From positions 34,269,443-34,333,442 of the forward strand of contig OY744522.1 of the NCBI GenBank assembly GCA_963556195.1: 64,000 nt of DNA, read 5' to 3'. The notes beneath the pieces are model-generated. The model did not search any database, had not been told where the DNA came from, and saw nothing but the letters and a program-made list of their open reading frames with translations. This document shows positions 10,691-22,751 of this stretch, one piece after another. Every line of letters starts with the position of its first letter. The first letter of the stretch is position 1. This stretch comes from Sepiola atlantica. Lineage: Eukaryota > Mollusca > Cephalopoda > Sepiida > Sepiolidae. A program made the position numbers and the translations under genes.

Positions 10691-12060
10691 ATTTCTGCTC
10701 TATATTTTTATTGAGCACTCTCTTAAACTCGGTTCAACTCTCCTAGACTCGAGTTTCGCTCTCCTGTGTTCTACTGATTAGCCCAAAAGGAGGGCACAAC
10801 TCGAGTCTAGGACTTCCGGTTTGTTTCTTTCATAGGTTGTGGGCTGCGGCGTTGTCTGATTGTGGAAATAATTATATATATCATCTCACATTAAAAAATC
10901 ATATAAATAAATAAATATATATATATATATATATATATTTAATTTTTTTTATTATAATTAAATTTTATTTTATTATTTTTTTTTTCGGTATTTAGATGTG
11001 GAGGTATAGAGAGTAAATTGATTAATTAATTAGTTAATAAATCTATTCTCGGAGAGTATATATTAATTAGTTAATGCAGGGAATAGAGGGGGGATTACTG
11101 ATATAAATTTATATATATATATATATATATAGTTGGTTCTTCTGAGTGAAAAGAAATCTAACAGAATGGCAATTATTCTATAAGAGTATAATATTTATTT
11201 AAGATTTTTACAAAAGTTGAGACCATCCCATGATACCAAGGCTAAAACAGCCTGGAAAAAAATTGCAAGCTATTATCCATCATATCGCTCGCTCGTCAGT
11301 CATGTTTGATCTGTAAATGGAAGATAGACCGGAAGTGGTTGGTAACATCGTCAATTTCCTGTCCAGTGAATGTCAGACTTTAGAGGTAGGTAATACAGAG
11401 ATTTTAATTTTTATTATTTCTAAACGTTTATTATAAACGAATGCAGGCGTTGGACAAAAATATTAAATAAATGCTAAAAAATAAGACAAAAAGAATAAAA
11501 TATAAAAAGGAACATTCCTTTATCCTTACTTTTTAACACTTTGGCCTATAAGATTTCCCCAGACAGAAAAGCCGAAGTCGGTCTGGAAGTGACACCACTG
11601 TTTATATATATTCATAGTATTTGATGAACACTCACCCATACACAGGTTTACCTTTAAATGTTGCATATATATGTATATTAAATGGTTTTGAGAATAAAGA
11701 ATGCCAACACCAAAGCAAGCAAAAAAAAAAAAAAATGTAGGCAGTATCTGAAATATGGATTTGTAGCGTCAGAACACGGTCAACAGCAACCTATGTTTGT
11801 TGTGTTAGAAAATGTTTTCAAACGAAGCCATGAAACTTTCTAGACCTTTGGAACACTCTGATAAAGCGGACAAAGATATGTGATATTTTTAGTCACTTTC
11901 AGTAAAGTTACAGAAAAGAAAAAGTATTATAAATATGTTTGCTAGCACTTCACAATAATCCACTGACGGTTTGCGTGCTTCAATTTATTTGATCTGCCAT
12001 GCTTAAGTTTGCAATTTACATGACTGAAATAGGAATGAAACAATTTTTCTATTGCTCTTT
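10691..12060. other. Intergenic DNA with short hairpin and microsatellites
   Basis: A hairpin pairs CCTAGACTCGAGT (about 10743) with ACTCGAGTCTAGG (about 10800). (TA)n runs lie at about 10910-10938 and 11110-11132. No gene is seen. Confidence 0.55.
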
Positions 12061-12063
12061 TTG

Positions 12064-12065
<2 letters not shown>

Positions 12066-12108
<43 letters not shown>
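12066..12108. repeat. (CT)n(AT)n microsatellite
   Basis: A CT run passes directly into an AT run, immediately upstream of the LINE remnant. Confidence 0.9.
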
Positions 12109-12109
<1 letters not shown>

Positions 12110-12289
12110 ATCTAGTAGTTCAAACAGTTGGAGGAGATAAAGTCAGCCTTTCGTGGCCTCCGCCATAAGTACCTGCTAACAACAGCGAAACTAATGACTT
12201 TAGACCGCTTCCAGCGACCCCAGCGTCCTTTACACTGCTCTCAATGGCAAAACTAATGACTGTACACTGCTCTCAGCGACCCCAAGTCT

Positions 12290-14400
12290 GAGGCAACATT
12301 TTAAGACAGGCGGACCTATCCGCCGAAAACCTCGCCATCATACAGCCCAACGTCGAAGGCCTCACCACCGCCAAGCTTGACATCCTAGAGAAGCTTGCCA
12401 CAAACAACAAGGCAACCGTCGTGCTCCTGCAGGAGATTCACAAGGAAAATGACACCATCCTGAAGCTCCACAGGTACACACTAGCCGGTCACACCAAGAG
12501 CAGAAACCACGGCCTAGCAACCTTCATCAGAGACAACGTACCCTGGTCATCAGCTGGTCAGTGCGCCCCCGATGCCGAGATTGAGTGGACCGCCACTAAA
12601 GTGCAGGAGACGACTATCGTAAATTTCTACAAGCCACCACCAAGCAAACTATAACCAGGCTCGCTGCCAGATGCTCCAGCCCCTTCTGTGTATGCAGATG
12701 ACTTCAATTGCTGGAACACCAACCCAGATGGCGCGTACCTGGCAGACTGGGCATCCACAGTAGACGCCGTGCTCCTGTTCGACCCGAAGGAGCCCCACTC
12801 ATTTGCCTCAAGGCGCTGGAATACCGAGACCAACCCAGACCTAGCCTTTGCCAAAGTCATCGGGCAAGACCCACTCCCTGTATGGCGCGTCTTGGACCAG
12901 TTCCCCCGTTCACAACATCGTCCGTCACTTATCACAATACTATCGCTCGTCCAGCTGACGGACGGGAAACCAGTCCGAAGGTGGAACTTCTGCAAGGCCA
13001 ACTGGTCAGAATTCACGCGCAGCATCAACACTGCAGCCGAATTATTGACAGTGCCTACCACATCCAATATAGACGAGGCCTACAAGCATACTGCACGATG
13101 CTGACCGCCGCTGCCAAGAAACACGTTCCACAGGGAGTCCGAAAGAACTATGTACCCTGCTGGGACGAAGAGTGCGAGAAACTCCTGCACGCCCATGAGG
13201 CCAAAACCAAGGCCGAGAGGGCCAGAGCTGCCACAGACCTCATGACCCGCCTCATCAACAAACGAAGAGAGAGGTGGACCGAGATCATCGAATCAACCGA
13301 CTTCACCCACTCCAGCCGTCAAGCATGGCAGACCATCAACAAGCTGACAGGTCAGGCAACAAAACCAAAACCGTGCCCCATTACTGTCGACGCCATTGCA
13401 GCACAGCTGATCATCAACGGGAGGTTCCCCAATCCCGACAAGGAGTTCACCAGGAAGACTATCAGCAAAATGAACGACCTACGCAGGGCTCCCAGTGCTG
13501 ATGCCAACCTCTCTGGAGATTTCACAAAGGACGAGATCAAATCGGTTATCAAACACCTGAAGCCACACAAAGCAGCTGGGACCGACAACATCCATCCTGA
13601 GTTGATCCTTCACCAGGGTAGCAAGGCCACAGAGTGTCTTTGATCTTTTTGCTCCCTCTGCTTCCACACGTCCAAGCTCCCGAAGATATGGCGCTCTCTC
13701 GAAGCCCAACAAACCGCTGGATGACCGAAAGGGATATCACCCCATCGCCCTCCTCTGCGTGCCATATAAGATCATGGAGCGTCTCCTCCATGCACGCCTC
13801 GATCCAGTGATCGACCCAAAACTGCCGAGAAGCTGGACGTAACGCTCAACACCGCCTTACGCACAGTCTCTGGCTGCTTGAATGCCAGTCAACCAACTAC
13901 CGATACTCGCCGGCATCGCACCACCAACCCTGTGCCATGAGGCAGCAGCCCTTGCACTGTCAAGAAAAGCCACCATTGATCAGGACCACCTTCTCCACAA
14001 GCTCGCCAGAGAGACTCCTTCACGAGCTCGCCTGAAGTCACAACGCCCATTCTCAGAGCACGCCCACCAGCTCCTGCTTTTAACACCCGGTGACGTTACA
14101 AAACGAATCTGGCTGAAACGTTACTGGACGGAGGAATGGCAGGCCGCAGATAAATCAAGGTTGCACAGATTTGTTGAGGACCCGGATAACCTACCAGACA
14201 TGGACCTCTCTCGCCGACAGTGGACAATGCTCAACCTCCTCAGGACAGGTGTCGGCCATTTCGACGCGACCATGAAAGGATGGGGACTCAGCTGTCTGCG
14301 ACTGTGGTCACTCTGAACAGACAGTAGACCACATCATTGAGTCATGCCTTAAACATCGACCACCCAACGGCGAAGCCGGTATAGCTGTTCTATAGACAAC
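12290..14400 (+). pseudogene. APE-type non-LTR retrotransposon (LINE) with endonuclease and RT remnants
   Basis: The + strand shows an ordered but broken LINE ORF. An exonuclease-endonuclease-phosphatase start (QPNVEGLTTAKLDILEKLA, VVLLQEIH) at about 12340-12654 is followed by an in-frame stop at 12652. In the same frame come VYADDFNCWN (the GDFN-type motif) and LADWASTVDAVLLFD up to 13104. After a frameshift, 13050-13640 has the linker and RT entry (NKLTGQ..., IKSVIKHLKPHKAAGTDNIH). A further shift leads to KGYHPIALLCVPYKIMERLL (about 13730-13790). Most of the RT core is missing, and the tail after about 13830 resembles the C-terminal region (LLRTGVGHFDATMK..., EQTVDHIIESC). GC content is much higher than the surroundings, which fits a fairly recent insert. 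The exact clade is uncertain. The element is non-functional. Confidence 0.85.
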
Positions 14401-16685
14401 AAAACATTAGCATGGCTTTTCTCAACCGAGCTGGTGATCTAACGAGATGCTGTGAAGCAAACGAAAGAAGTTCAAACAGTTGGCATCAAGGCTTTTCTCA
14501 AAGATAAGAGTTGAAAATCCAAAAATCAAAACCCAAAAAAAGAAACAAAATACACTAAATCTTCCTAGCATAAACTTATAATCTTATTTATAGTAGTTCA
14601 AATAGTTAAAAACTTTTGTACCTTACCGTCCCAAATTTTTTAATTTGCCCTCAATACAGGAAAATCTAATATCCCAGTTTTCTAGTTATCATGCACCAAT
14701 TCTGTAAGGTCGGTGTTGAAACACTTTCTGAACGGTGACAAATCTTTTTTTTGGGGGGGGGGGGGGGGTTCTTGCATGGAAATTGGACATTCTTGTAAAA
14801 AAGGTGAAGGGCGATGAAGTCAAGTAGGTCATTGTTTGCTCAGATAAATTTTCTACATTGGGGAAAAAAAAAAAAAAAAAAAAAATTTTTTTAAATCCAT
14901 TGAGGCGATACACACTTTCATATCAATTTGGCAAATCTGATAGTTTCATTGAATCTTTTGTAAAAAAAAAAAAGGGGGGGGGGGGGCAACTAAACACCCT
15001 GCCTGTCACGTTAAAAGCTAATAGAATGTTAACGTTAAAATTTCAGAATAAAAAACAAAAATATTCTACGGTTTTCCTTGGGAGGGGGGGGGGGTGTTTT
15101 TCTTACATCTTTACCTGTTTTAAAATATGCAAAAAAATAAGGTTGCAGTAAATTTAAATATATTTTATCCTTGTTTAGCGATTGTTAAGCATGAGTGTTT
15201 CGATTCTTGTTCTACTGAGGGAGAAATGAGGAAGGACGATAGTAGCAGTTTGGTGCAAAAATAAGTCAGTTACCATAGAAACGTAGCACAGTAGTCACAT
15301 GAGAAAGTAGGTCAGTTACAATAGAAACATACAATAATTCGAGAATATCAGTTCCTAGTGAAACTATAATATAAATGTTTCAATGTTCGTTTAAATTTAT
15401 ATTTTACTGACAATTCAAATCCAGAACCAGCGTTCGTCCAGATACTCTCTTACACTTCTAATTAAACGCTGATCTTAAAAATACCTCTAAACATTGTTTA
15501 ATTACAAATTCTTTTATTCCTATAAAATAGTTCCCTCCGACTAGTGTTTGTGTATAGAGACTTATTTACGATACTCGCTTCCCCAAATTTAAAACACAAA
15601 AAAATAAATAAATCTTCGTTATGTTGCTGCAACGATGCTTTCTTAGTTATGAAATAATACAAACGTTTACATGTTCATTATTATTTAGAAATTTAATAAT
15701 TAAAGAAAACAATAATTAATATTTTTAGAAAGATAAAAAAAAAAATTGAATAAAAATATTGATATAGGGTTCAGAGGTGGGAGCGATAGTTTCGTAGGTT
15801 CTTCATTTTTCCAAGGCAACACCCACGCACAGATCCCACTAGTTTTTAAATAAAATGACACACTAATTTAATAAATGTTTATTTAAATCAATATTTAAAA
15901 AAAATTTTTTAGAAAAAATAAATTAAGAAAAAAGAAAAAACACGAAATTTATCAATGGAAAATGTTTTGTAAATTTAACTACTTTCTACGTTTTCACCTA
16001 ATATATAGAAAAAAAGAAATTTATAAAAGAAAACGAAAAAGAATTCAGTTTTTTTTTTTTACAACTTACATATAAAGTAGAGTTAGATTCCCCCTATTTG
16101 CATGACTGGAATAGCTTTAATAACAATTGGTAGATACAACATTCTTTCGGCAGACTTATATTCAAAATATTGGTCAGTGTTCTGAAAAAGAAACTTTATT
16201 TTCGATCAATTTTATCCGATTAAAAGTCTTTGTTTTCATAAAGGGAGTCTGAGGAGATAAACCCCATCTCAGTCACAAGTCCTTTTCCTGCAAGTCATTA
16301 CACCATAAAGAAATAAAGAAATCTTATAGTCAATTTTTCGGTTACACTGTGCGTTCACTTAATTCAGATGAAGCATTATGCAGATAAATTAGCTAAAAAA
16401 ATAAATTTCATTTTGTTTTCCAATTATAAATACAATAAAAAAAACTTACATCAAGTAAATGGTCGTAACATTTTGTTCGTATCACAAACTTCATAAACAT
16501 GCTTAGTAATCTTCTGAACTCTTTCCATGTTCGTTGGAATTACAAGACTGAAGTAATAACACATTATTTTCACTACACCCCTCCTTATTTATACAGTTAA
16601 ATGTTTAAAAAGAACATTTTTTTTAAATAGATAAAAAATCAAAAAAAATCATGGTTTTATTTTAATTTTAGAAGTAAATTATATA
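14401..16685. other. Intergenic DNA with long homopolymer tracts, no gene seen
   Basis: Holds several G runs of nine or more next to A runs (about 14750, 14975, 15085). The remainder is AT-rich with no recognisable coding. Confidence 0.5.
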
Positions 16686-17607
16686 TACAACGTCCAAAAT
16701 TAAATCTTCTGAATGTCACTGAATATACACATTATGTAGTTGGACTTTTACCGAGATTTTCAGATGAATTAAAATAATATTTTTAAAGTTATCCACCATT
16801 TTACAGATTTCAAGTGTCCGAAATTAAGGAACAAAATATCATTTTTAACTAAATCACATTAAAAAGACAAAAGAGATTTTATATTTGGTACTTCCACCTT
16901 TGTTTCTTCTGACCATATAACATGCTTGTTTGCGAACGCCAACCTAGCTGCTTTGTCTTTTTTATTTATTAGCGGCTTTTGGTCGAGATCTTGCAAAAAG
17001 ACCTATTTCATGCAACCTTCTGGACACAGTTTGTCGTGAAACATTCGTGACATATTCAATTTGTTTAGAAATGTTGCCAGCTGTAAGGAAACGGTCTTTT
17101 AACACTAGGCGTTGTATAACTGTCCTCTTTCGCCGTTGTCTTTCTTGGTCTACCAGGTTTCTTTCTTCCAGTTTCTTTATAGAGTTTGAGAACTCGGCTT
17201 ACAACACTTTTTGAACGTTTCACGATTTCTTCTATTGATAACTTTTCCTTTCTTAATTTGACGATTTTTGCTTTGTCGCTTAAATCAGTTTTAGTTCTTT
17301 TTGACATAATTGATATTGCGTGACTTGCAGCAGTGATAATAATTAAAGTTTAGAATATTTATTTTCATCCTTTTATATAAAAAACCCTACTGTTTTAAAC
17401 TTTAAACAATTATTTTTCCTTCATTTTGGACACATGAAATATGTAAAATGGTGGATAACTTTAATAATATTATTTTAATTAATATGAAAATCTTGGTAAA
17501 AGTCCAACTACATAATTTACATATGTAGTGAAATTTTCACAAATATTAAAATATTATTTGAGATTAGGAAGATTTTATTTTTGTTCCTTAATTTTGGACG
17601 ATACTGT
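16686..17607 (-). mobile_element. Tc1-like DNA transposon, internally deleted
   Basis: Inverted repeats pair about 16737-16840 (AGTTGGACTTTTACCGAGAT...) with 17408-17513, and weaker outer ends contain CGTCCAAAATTAA on both sides. Between them, - strand 17307-17065 encodes the transposase N-terminus. KTDLSDKAKIVKLRKEKLSI and VVSRVLKLYKETG form the helix-turn-helix, followed by the GRPRK AT-hook-like linker typical of Tc1 transposases. After a frameshift, about 17095-16890 holds LTAGNISKQIEYVTNVSRQT and RRLHEIGLFARSRPKAANK. The sequence ends in front of the DDE catalytic region, which is missing. So this is a deletion derivative that could be moved only in trans. Host flanks are AT-rich, so the TA target duplication cannot be fixed. 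Confidence 0.85.
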
Positions 17608-20600
17608 GTGTATAATATATATATACACACACACACACACACATACATACACACATCTATTTTTTAATTTTAATAACACCAAAAATAAAAAAACTTATAC
17701 CCTAAAAAAGAAATAAAAATTTATTTTACCGTTTTCCTACATCATTATTACGTCATCTTGTTTTAGCTTTACCACCATCTTGAGCGTGTTAGAATTATTC
17801 TTACGGCAAAATACAAATCTGTTAAATCTTTTGCAAGCTATCTTATAACTTTTAACATCAGCTGATCAAACAATGCGTGTTTTGTACAAGTTTTAGAGAC
17901 AAGGATCGAATTCATCAGTAAATCCAGAAAATGCACAAAATGTCTCGATTTGAAGTTTTTTATTTTGTTTATTCTATTGCGACAATCAACTTGATGTCTC
18001 ACTTGGCCCCCACATTTACTATTCTTCAAAAAATTTTTAAATACACACTTCCATTGCATCAGAAGACTTTACGAATGCCAGACAATTTTTGATGAACATG
18101 TGGTAAGCAACACATTGTTTGAAAATTAAATTATGTCAGACAAGTGTATATTTAGCTTAAATGTGACAGCAAGCCGGCACATTTGCTGTGTCTGAGCAAC
18201 ACAACAGCTAGAAACGTTACTTGTGAAGGAACTCATCACCGAAAAATCTTTTTCAATTCTCTAATTGTAAATGGCGATGATTATTATGCATTAATATCTA
18301 CAAATATGAACAAACAATATTAATTATTAAGTGTATAAAATTAATAAACATTTATACATTAAAATTAAAAACCTATTTCCCTTTAAAGTATTTATTCAAT
18401 TTCCCTTTGACGATGTCGGATAGATTTTAAAAGAATTTATTTTTAAATTATAAAAGTACACCTGTTCAGTCTCTTCTAAATTTATGACTTAAAACAAATT
18501 TGAAAGTATTTACGCGATTTAAATTTAAACTTTTTGTAATACGTCCGATCGATTTAATAATAATTTGGTAAAGACTTCAGCTAGTTTGTTATAAATCTAT
18601 AATTTTGTACTAGTTTATAACTGTTCCTTAATCAATGTTGGTACAATTTCCATCTTTACCTAGTTTATACTACTAACAGGAGAGTAGAAAGTCGACCGTA
18701 GGTTTACTTTCGGCAGCCTCGTAACTCTTGCTTCCCTTATTTTGTCCTCACGTTTCATGAGTGATGTTTCTGACAAAGGGGGAAAAATTGCTGTTTTCTG
18801 GGTCAGAACCTATCCATACAACACTTGGTTTTGACTTTGAAGTAATATTTTTTTTTTTTAGCTCTTTACATCAAGTGGCTTCATGTCTTGTCTGGAGCAA
18901 TTTACATAAAAGAAAAAAAAACAAAACAAAAAAAAACACTAGTGTTGTCCACTTCAATCACTGTAGTGTTGCAGCTAAGGAGACAAACACCGAAATAAAA
19001 TTCTAACAATATTTTGCCATAGATTTTAGAGTTTCTGTGATCGTCTCGTGGCTCATGAAATAATTTCAACATAAGAAAAACGCAGTAATCACAAGTTTAT
19101 TTTTCCATATAAACAAGACGAGTGGGAAGGCAAGTTAAAGCTAAAGTTCAGGTGTCTAAAGCTGATGTCTCTGAAACGTTTTGTTGTTCATCTCATTTCT
19201 TTGTGTATGCTTTATATAGAGTTCTTTGTTCTGTCAGCCTGAAAGTATACGGGTGGCCTCAGTTAAGGTCAACCATGCATGGACTGGTCATTCACTTAGT
19301 AGCATTCCCAGTCAATCGGCCATTATGGTGCGACACTCACAATGTGGCAACTTAATCTGTTCAACTCACAATATCTCTCGCATTTCTGGTCCAATCTAGA
19401 AATTATTTATATAGTTGGAAAGAAAATAAAGTTTGTCTAAATTGGTCATTTTTAAGTGCCTTTATCTATTGAATTATTTTTACAGCAAGTTAAAATATTT
19501 TGCTTTAAAAAACTGAAAATGCTCAATGAATTTTTTTTCTTCAAAACTTACACCTTTCATTGTTTCAAAAAAAAAAAATGAAAGTGGTCAATCTTTATCG
19601 ATTTTCTTTAAGCAATCAGAAAACACATTAAACTATGACCAATTGCATGGAAAATTAAACCGAGAAAAGTAAATGCAGATTTCTTTAAAAAAATATTATA
19701 CAAGCAAAAAAAAATAAGGCCAAATTGTTGATAGATGGAAAATAATTTTTACATATAAAGTGAAATTTCAATAAGGAAAGTCTGTAAGTTAATAAAAAAA
19801 TTACAAAGCAAAAGCACACGGACAGTAGTGTCAACATGCTTATCTAGAAGTAGCAGCAACAGCATTTTAGTTTGGTCGTATATGTTTTTTTTTCTCTTTC
19901 TTTTTTCTCTTAAAACATGAAATACTGATATTTATACCTCTTTATCCTTTAAATGGGTTACAGCATAGAGATACATACAATTTGGGTGCATAATCAGAAA
20001 AAAAACACTTTTAGATAGAACTTGGCATTGCTATCAAAATTGCTCCAAAAATGAAGAAACAGTGAAGAAATTACTGAATTTCTTGTGAATGAGTGATTGC
20101 ATATGTAAATTTTGAGTTTTAATTTCTCATACCTTTTGAACCACTAGAAATATTTACATAATTCAAACAGCTTGAACCTTATTTACTGAGTTTTTTTTTT
20201 ACATAATAATAACAATCTAAAAGAAAACATATCTACTGGGAATGCTACAATAATTGATCTGCATTAACCAGGTCGATAACAGTGATGAGCTGCTGATATC
20301 GCAACACTATTTCTTGACAGTCCTGTCACTTTCTGCTATTTTCTTTCCTTTCTCATTTACAAATACCAAGATTTTTTTTCTTTTAAAATAAAACAATCAA
20401 AAACAGCAAAAGAAATCAAGATTATTTTCACATAATTTTTTAAATTTTTATTGATTTTTTAAATTTTTTTTTATTTGCCTTGGTTTCAAAGAAAGCACTT
20501 TTTTTTTTTTTTAAAACAATCTCAAGAAATTGTCATGCAAAGATCCAAATGTAAGTATATGTACATGATCAAAGTGGTCATACTTTTTAACACGATCATT

Positions 20601-20996
20601 ACAAGAGACAATTTGGAGTCACCTTTCAAGTTTTATTTGATACCATTTTCTTTTCAAATTTAACTTTTTTCATTTTTGGGGGGGAGGGGGGTTTACTTTC
20701 TGCAGAAAGTTGAAGGAGTGAGGGGGGGGGGGGGCTGTATTGGAAACAATTTCTTTTATTGCGTTGATTAATTTTTTTTCTTTGAACATTTGTCTTTTTT
20801 TTTTAGTTTTAGAAATTATCTTTCTCAAAATTGAATGTAGGGGATTACAATTCTGCACCGTTTTGTTCTTTTTTTTTCTTAAAAAGCATTCACTTTGAGA
20901 GAGGGAAGAGATAGGTAGGAGATAGAAGTTATATTAAAATTCCCTTTATAGTCTTGTGTGGGGAGGAGAAAGGAGGGAAGGAATATAAACAATGAT

Positions 20997-21033
<37 letters not shown>

Positions 21034-22610
21034 CTTAAAATACTCGTTGCTTTACAAAATAAGCTTAAGTACAAAGACATTTACATTTATCATAGCAGAA
21101 ATGGATTTCATTTATTTTAAATTTCACTTTAATATTTTTAAGCTTGTCCTCATTGGGTGTAGGGGAGGGGTCAGGCGAATGCAAATTAATTATTATGTTG
21201 ACAATTCTAAATTAAACAGACTACAAAGAGTTCAAAATATTCAATGTTTATTCTCGTTTAATTTTATTTTAAAAGGTAGAAGAGAACATTTGCAAGGTTG
21301 GGTTAGTTTTTTTTCATGACCAACGATATTATTTTAGCTGAAAAATTACAGAAAAAAAAAAATACAAAAAAAAAATTTGTAACAAAGATTTTAAACTTTT
21401 TAAGTTGATAGATTACAGGAAAGGAAGAAAGCACATCACCCACCCCATCCCCAAAAGGTGACCCCCCCCCCCCCCCCGGCAAAAAAAAAAAAAAAAAAAA
21501 TTGTTACTTTAGAGAAGTTAGGATAGGAAAAGAAAAAAGACAATTTTTTTATTTTTAAATACTGTCTTTATTTCCTGCATTTCTAGTCAATGGACAAAGA
21601 GGGTCCCATGATTAAAAAAAAAAAAAAGTACAGTGTTTCTTGCTTTATTTTTTTTTTGTTCAAAATAACAAACAAATAAAAATCCATATCATCATGTACA
21701 TAAGGGAATGCACTTGAAGAACCTAATAAATTCACATGATTCATTAAAAATTAAGGGATTAAAATATTGGAAAAACTGAAGGCATTTAAATTTTTTTTTT
21801 TTAATTCTTAATTCAGTAAAATTGAGAACAGCGGTAGTGGAGGAGGGGACCAGTTAAAACATTTTTTTTTAACAATAGATCTTTAATAGTCCTAAAGTAT
21901 GAAAGATTAACGGTGCCATTGGAGAAGGGGGGAGAGAGAGAGAGAGAGAGGGGAGTATATAGAACTGAAAGAGTATGATGGGAGATGGGCCTGGTTTATT
22001 TAGCATAGCAAAGCCAGACAGATGTACATCTTTCAAGGATATTTTGAAATTCAGCCACATCTTCAGTAAAAAGGCAATTTGAAGAATTCTTTTACGAAAA
22101 AAAATTCTTCAGAAAAAAAAAATTTTTTTTACATTTTTTTTTATTTAATGATTTTCTAGAAGTACCTAACAATTTCTGCCCTGCTGTAATAGTGTACAGC
22201 TTTCTTGAAAGAGATAGGGGGAGGGGGGGGGGGGGGCAGAAGGTGCTGCATGTCTGGTTAAGAAAGAGCAAACACCGAAGCATCTGCAGGAGGAGGAGGG
22301 GGTGGGGGTGTAGACTACATTTTATCGAAGGACGTCACATGAGCGATCGAACTTATGAGTATGAACAAGCATGTCAAAAGCCTAATGGATAAGCTGCTGG
22401 GATTGACAAAAAAAAAAAAAAAAAATTAAATTAAGTTAAAAAAGAAAGAAATTGGGTTGGAGATGGAGAAAAGAGGGAGTAAAGACGAGGCTGCTGCGTG
22501 AGTTATTATATCAACAATTAGAGACACCTTGAGTCTCGAAGATGACGACAGCAACAATGCTCTCGTGCCACCTGGGGGGGAAAAAAAAGAAACAGCACCA
22601 GCACAATTCC
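17608..22610. other. Downstream flank and possible 3' UTR of GDI; no second gene seen
   Basis: A (TA)n(CA)n microsatellite lies at 17610-17655. The rest is AT-rich with many poly-A/poly-T and poly-G/poly-C tracts (for example A run 21003-21031, C run at about 21463). GDI transcription enters this region from the right after its stop at 22611. Several TTTATT motifs on the + strand (AATAAA on the transcript) exist, so I cannot choose the poly(A) site. A repeat copy lies at about 19955-20165. No coding sequence is recognised. Confidence 0.5.
19955..20165. repeat. Unclassified interspersed repeat, copy 1
   Basis: It shares ordered blocks with 52775-52955: CAATTTGGGTGCA/CAATTTGAGTGCA, AAAATTGCTCCAAAA, CAGTGAA...TTGAATTTCTTGTGA, and ACCA...ATATTTACATAATT. 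No coding or terminal repeats are seen. Confidence 0.7.
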
Positions 22611-22751
22611 TTATTGTTCTTCGTCCATGTTAGCGTGTGTGACTTTAGAAAAGTCAAAATCATCTCCTGTGGCCCGTTTGAAGATGTCCAAGACGTCAAT
22701 GCAAGTGGTCTCAAAATGGGTTGTGGCATCGTATGACTTAGAGATAAATAC
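22611..22751 (-). CDS. Gdi: GDI coding exon 11, C-terminus and stop
   Basis: 141 nt including TAA at 22613-22611. It encodes VFISKSYDATTHFETTCIDV, LDIFKRATGDDFDFSKVTHT and NMDEEQ. Acceptor TTCAG. SYDATTHFETTC is a conserved GDI signature. The acidic, glutamine-ended tail is short, like those of other GDIs. Confidence 0.96.
   Translation of the reverse strand, partial: VFISKSYDATTHFETTCIDVLDIFKRATGDDFDFSKVTHANMDEEQ

Noticed and set aside
17838..18059. 73-codon - strand frame starting MQWKCVFKNF
   Set aside because: No recognisable domain, isolated, in AT-rich DNA; cannot be supported.
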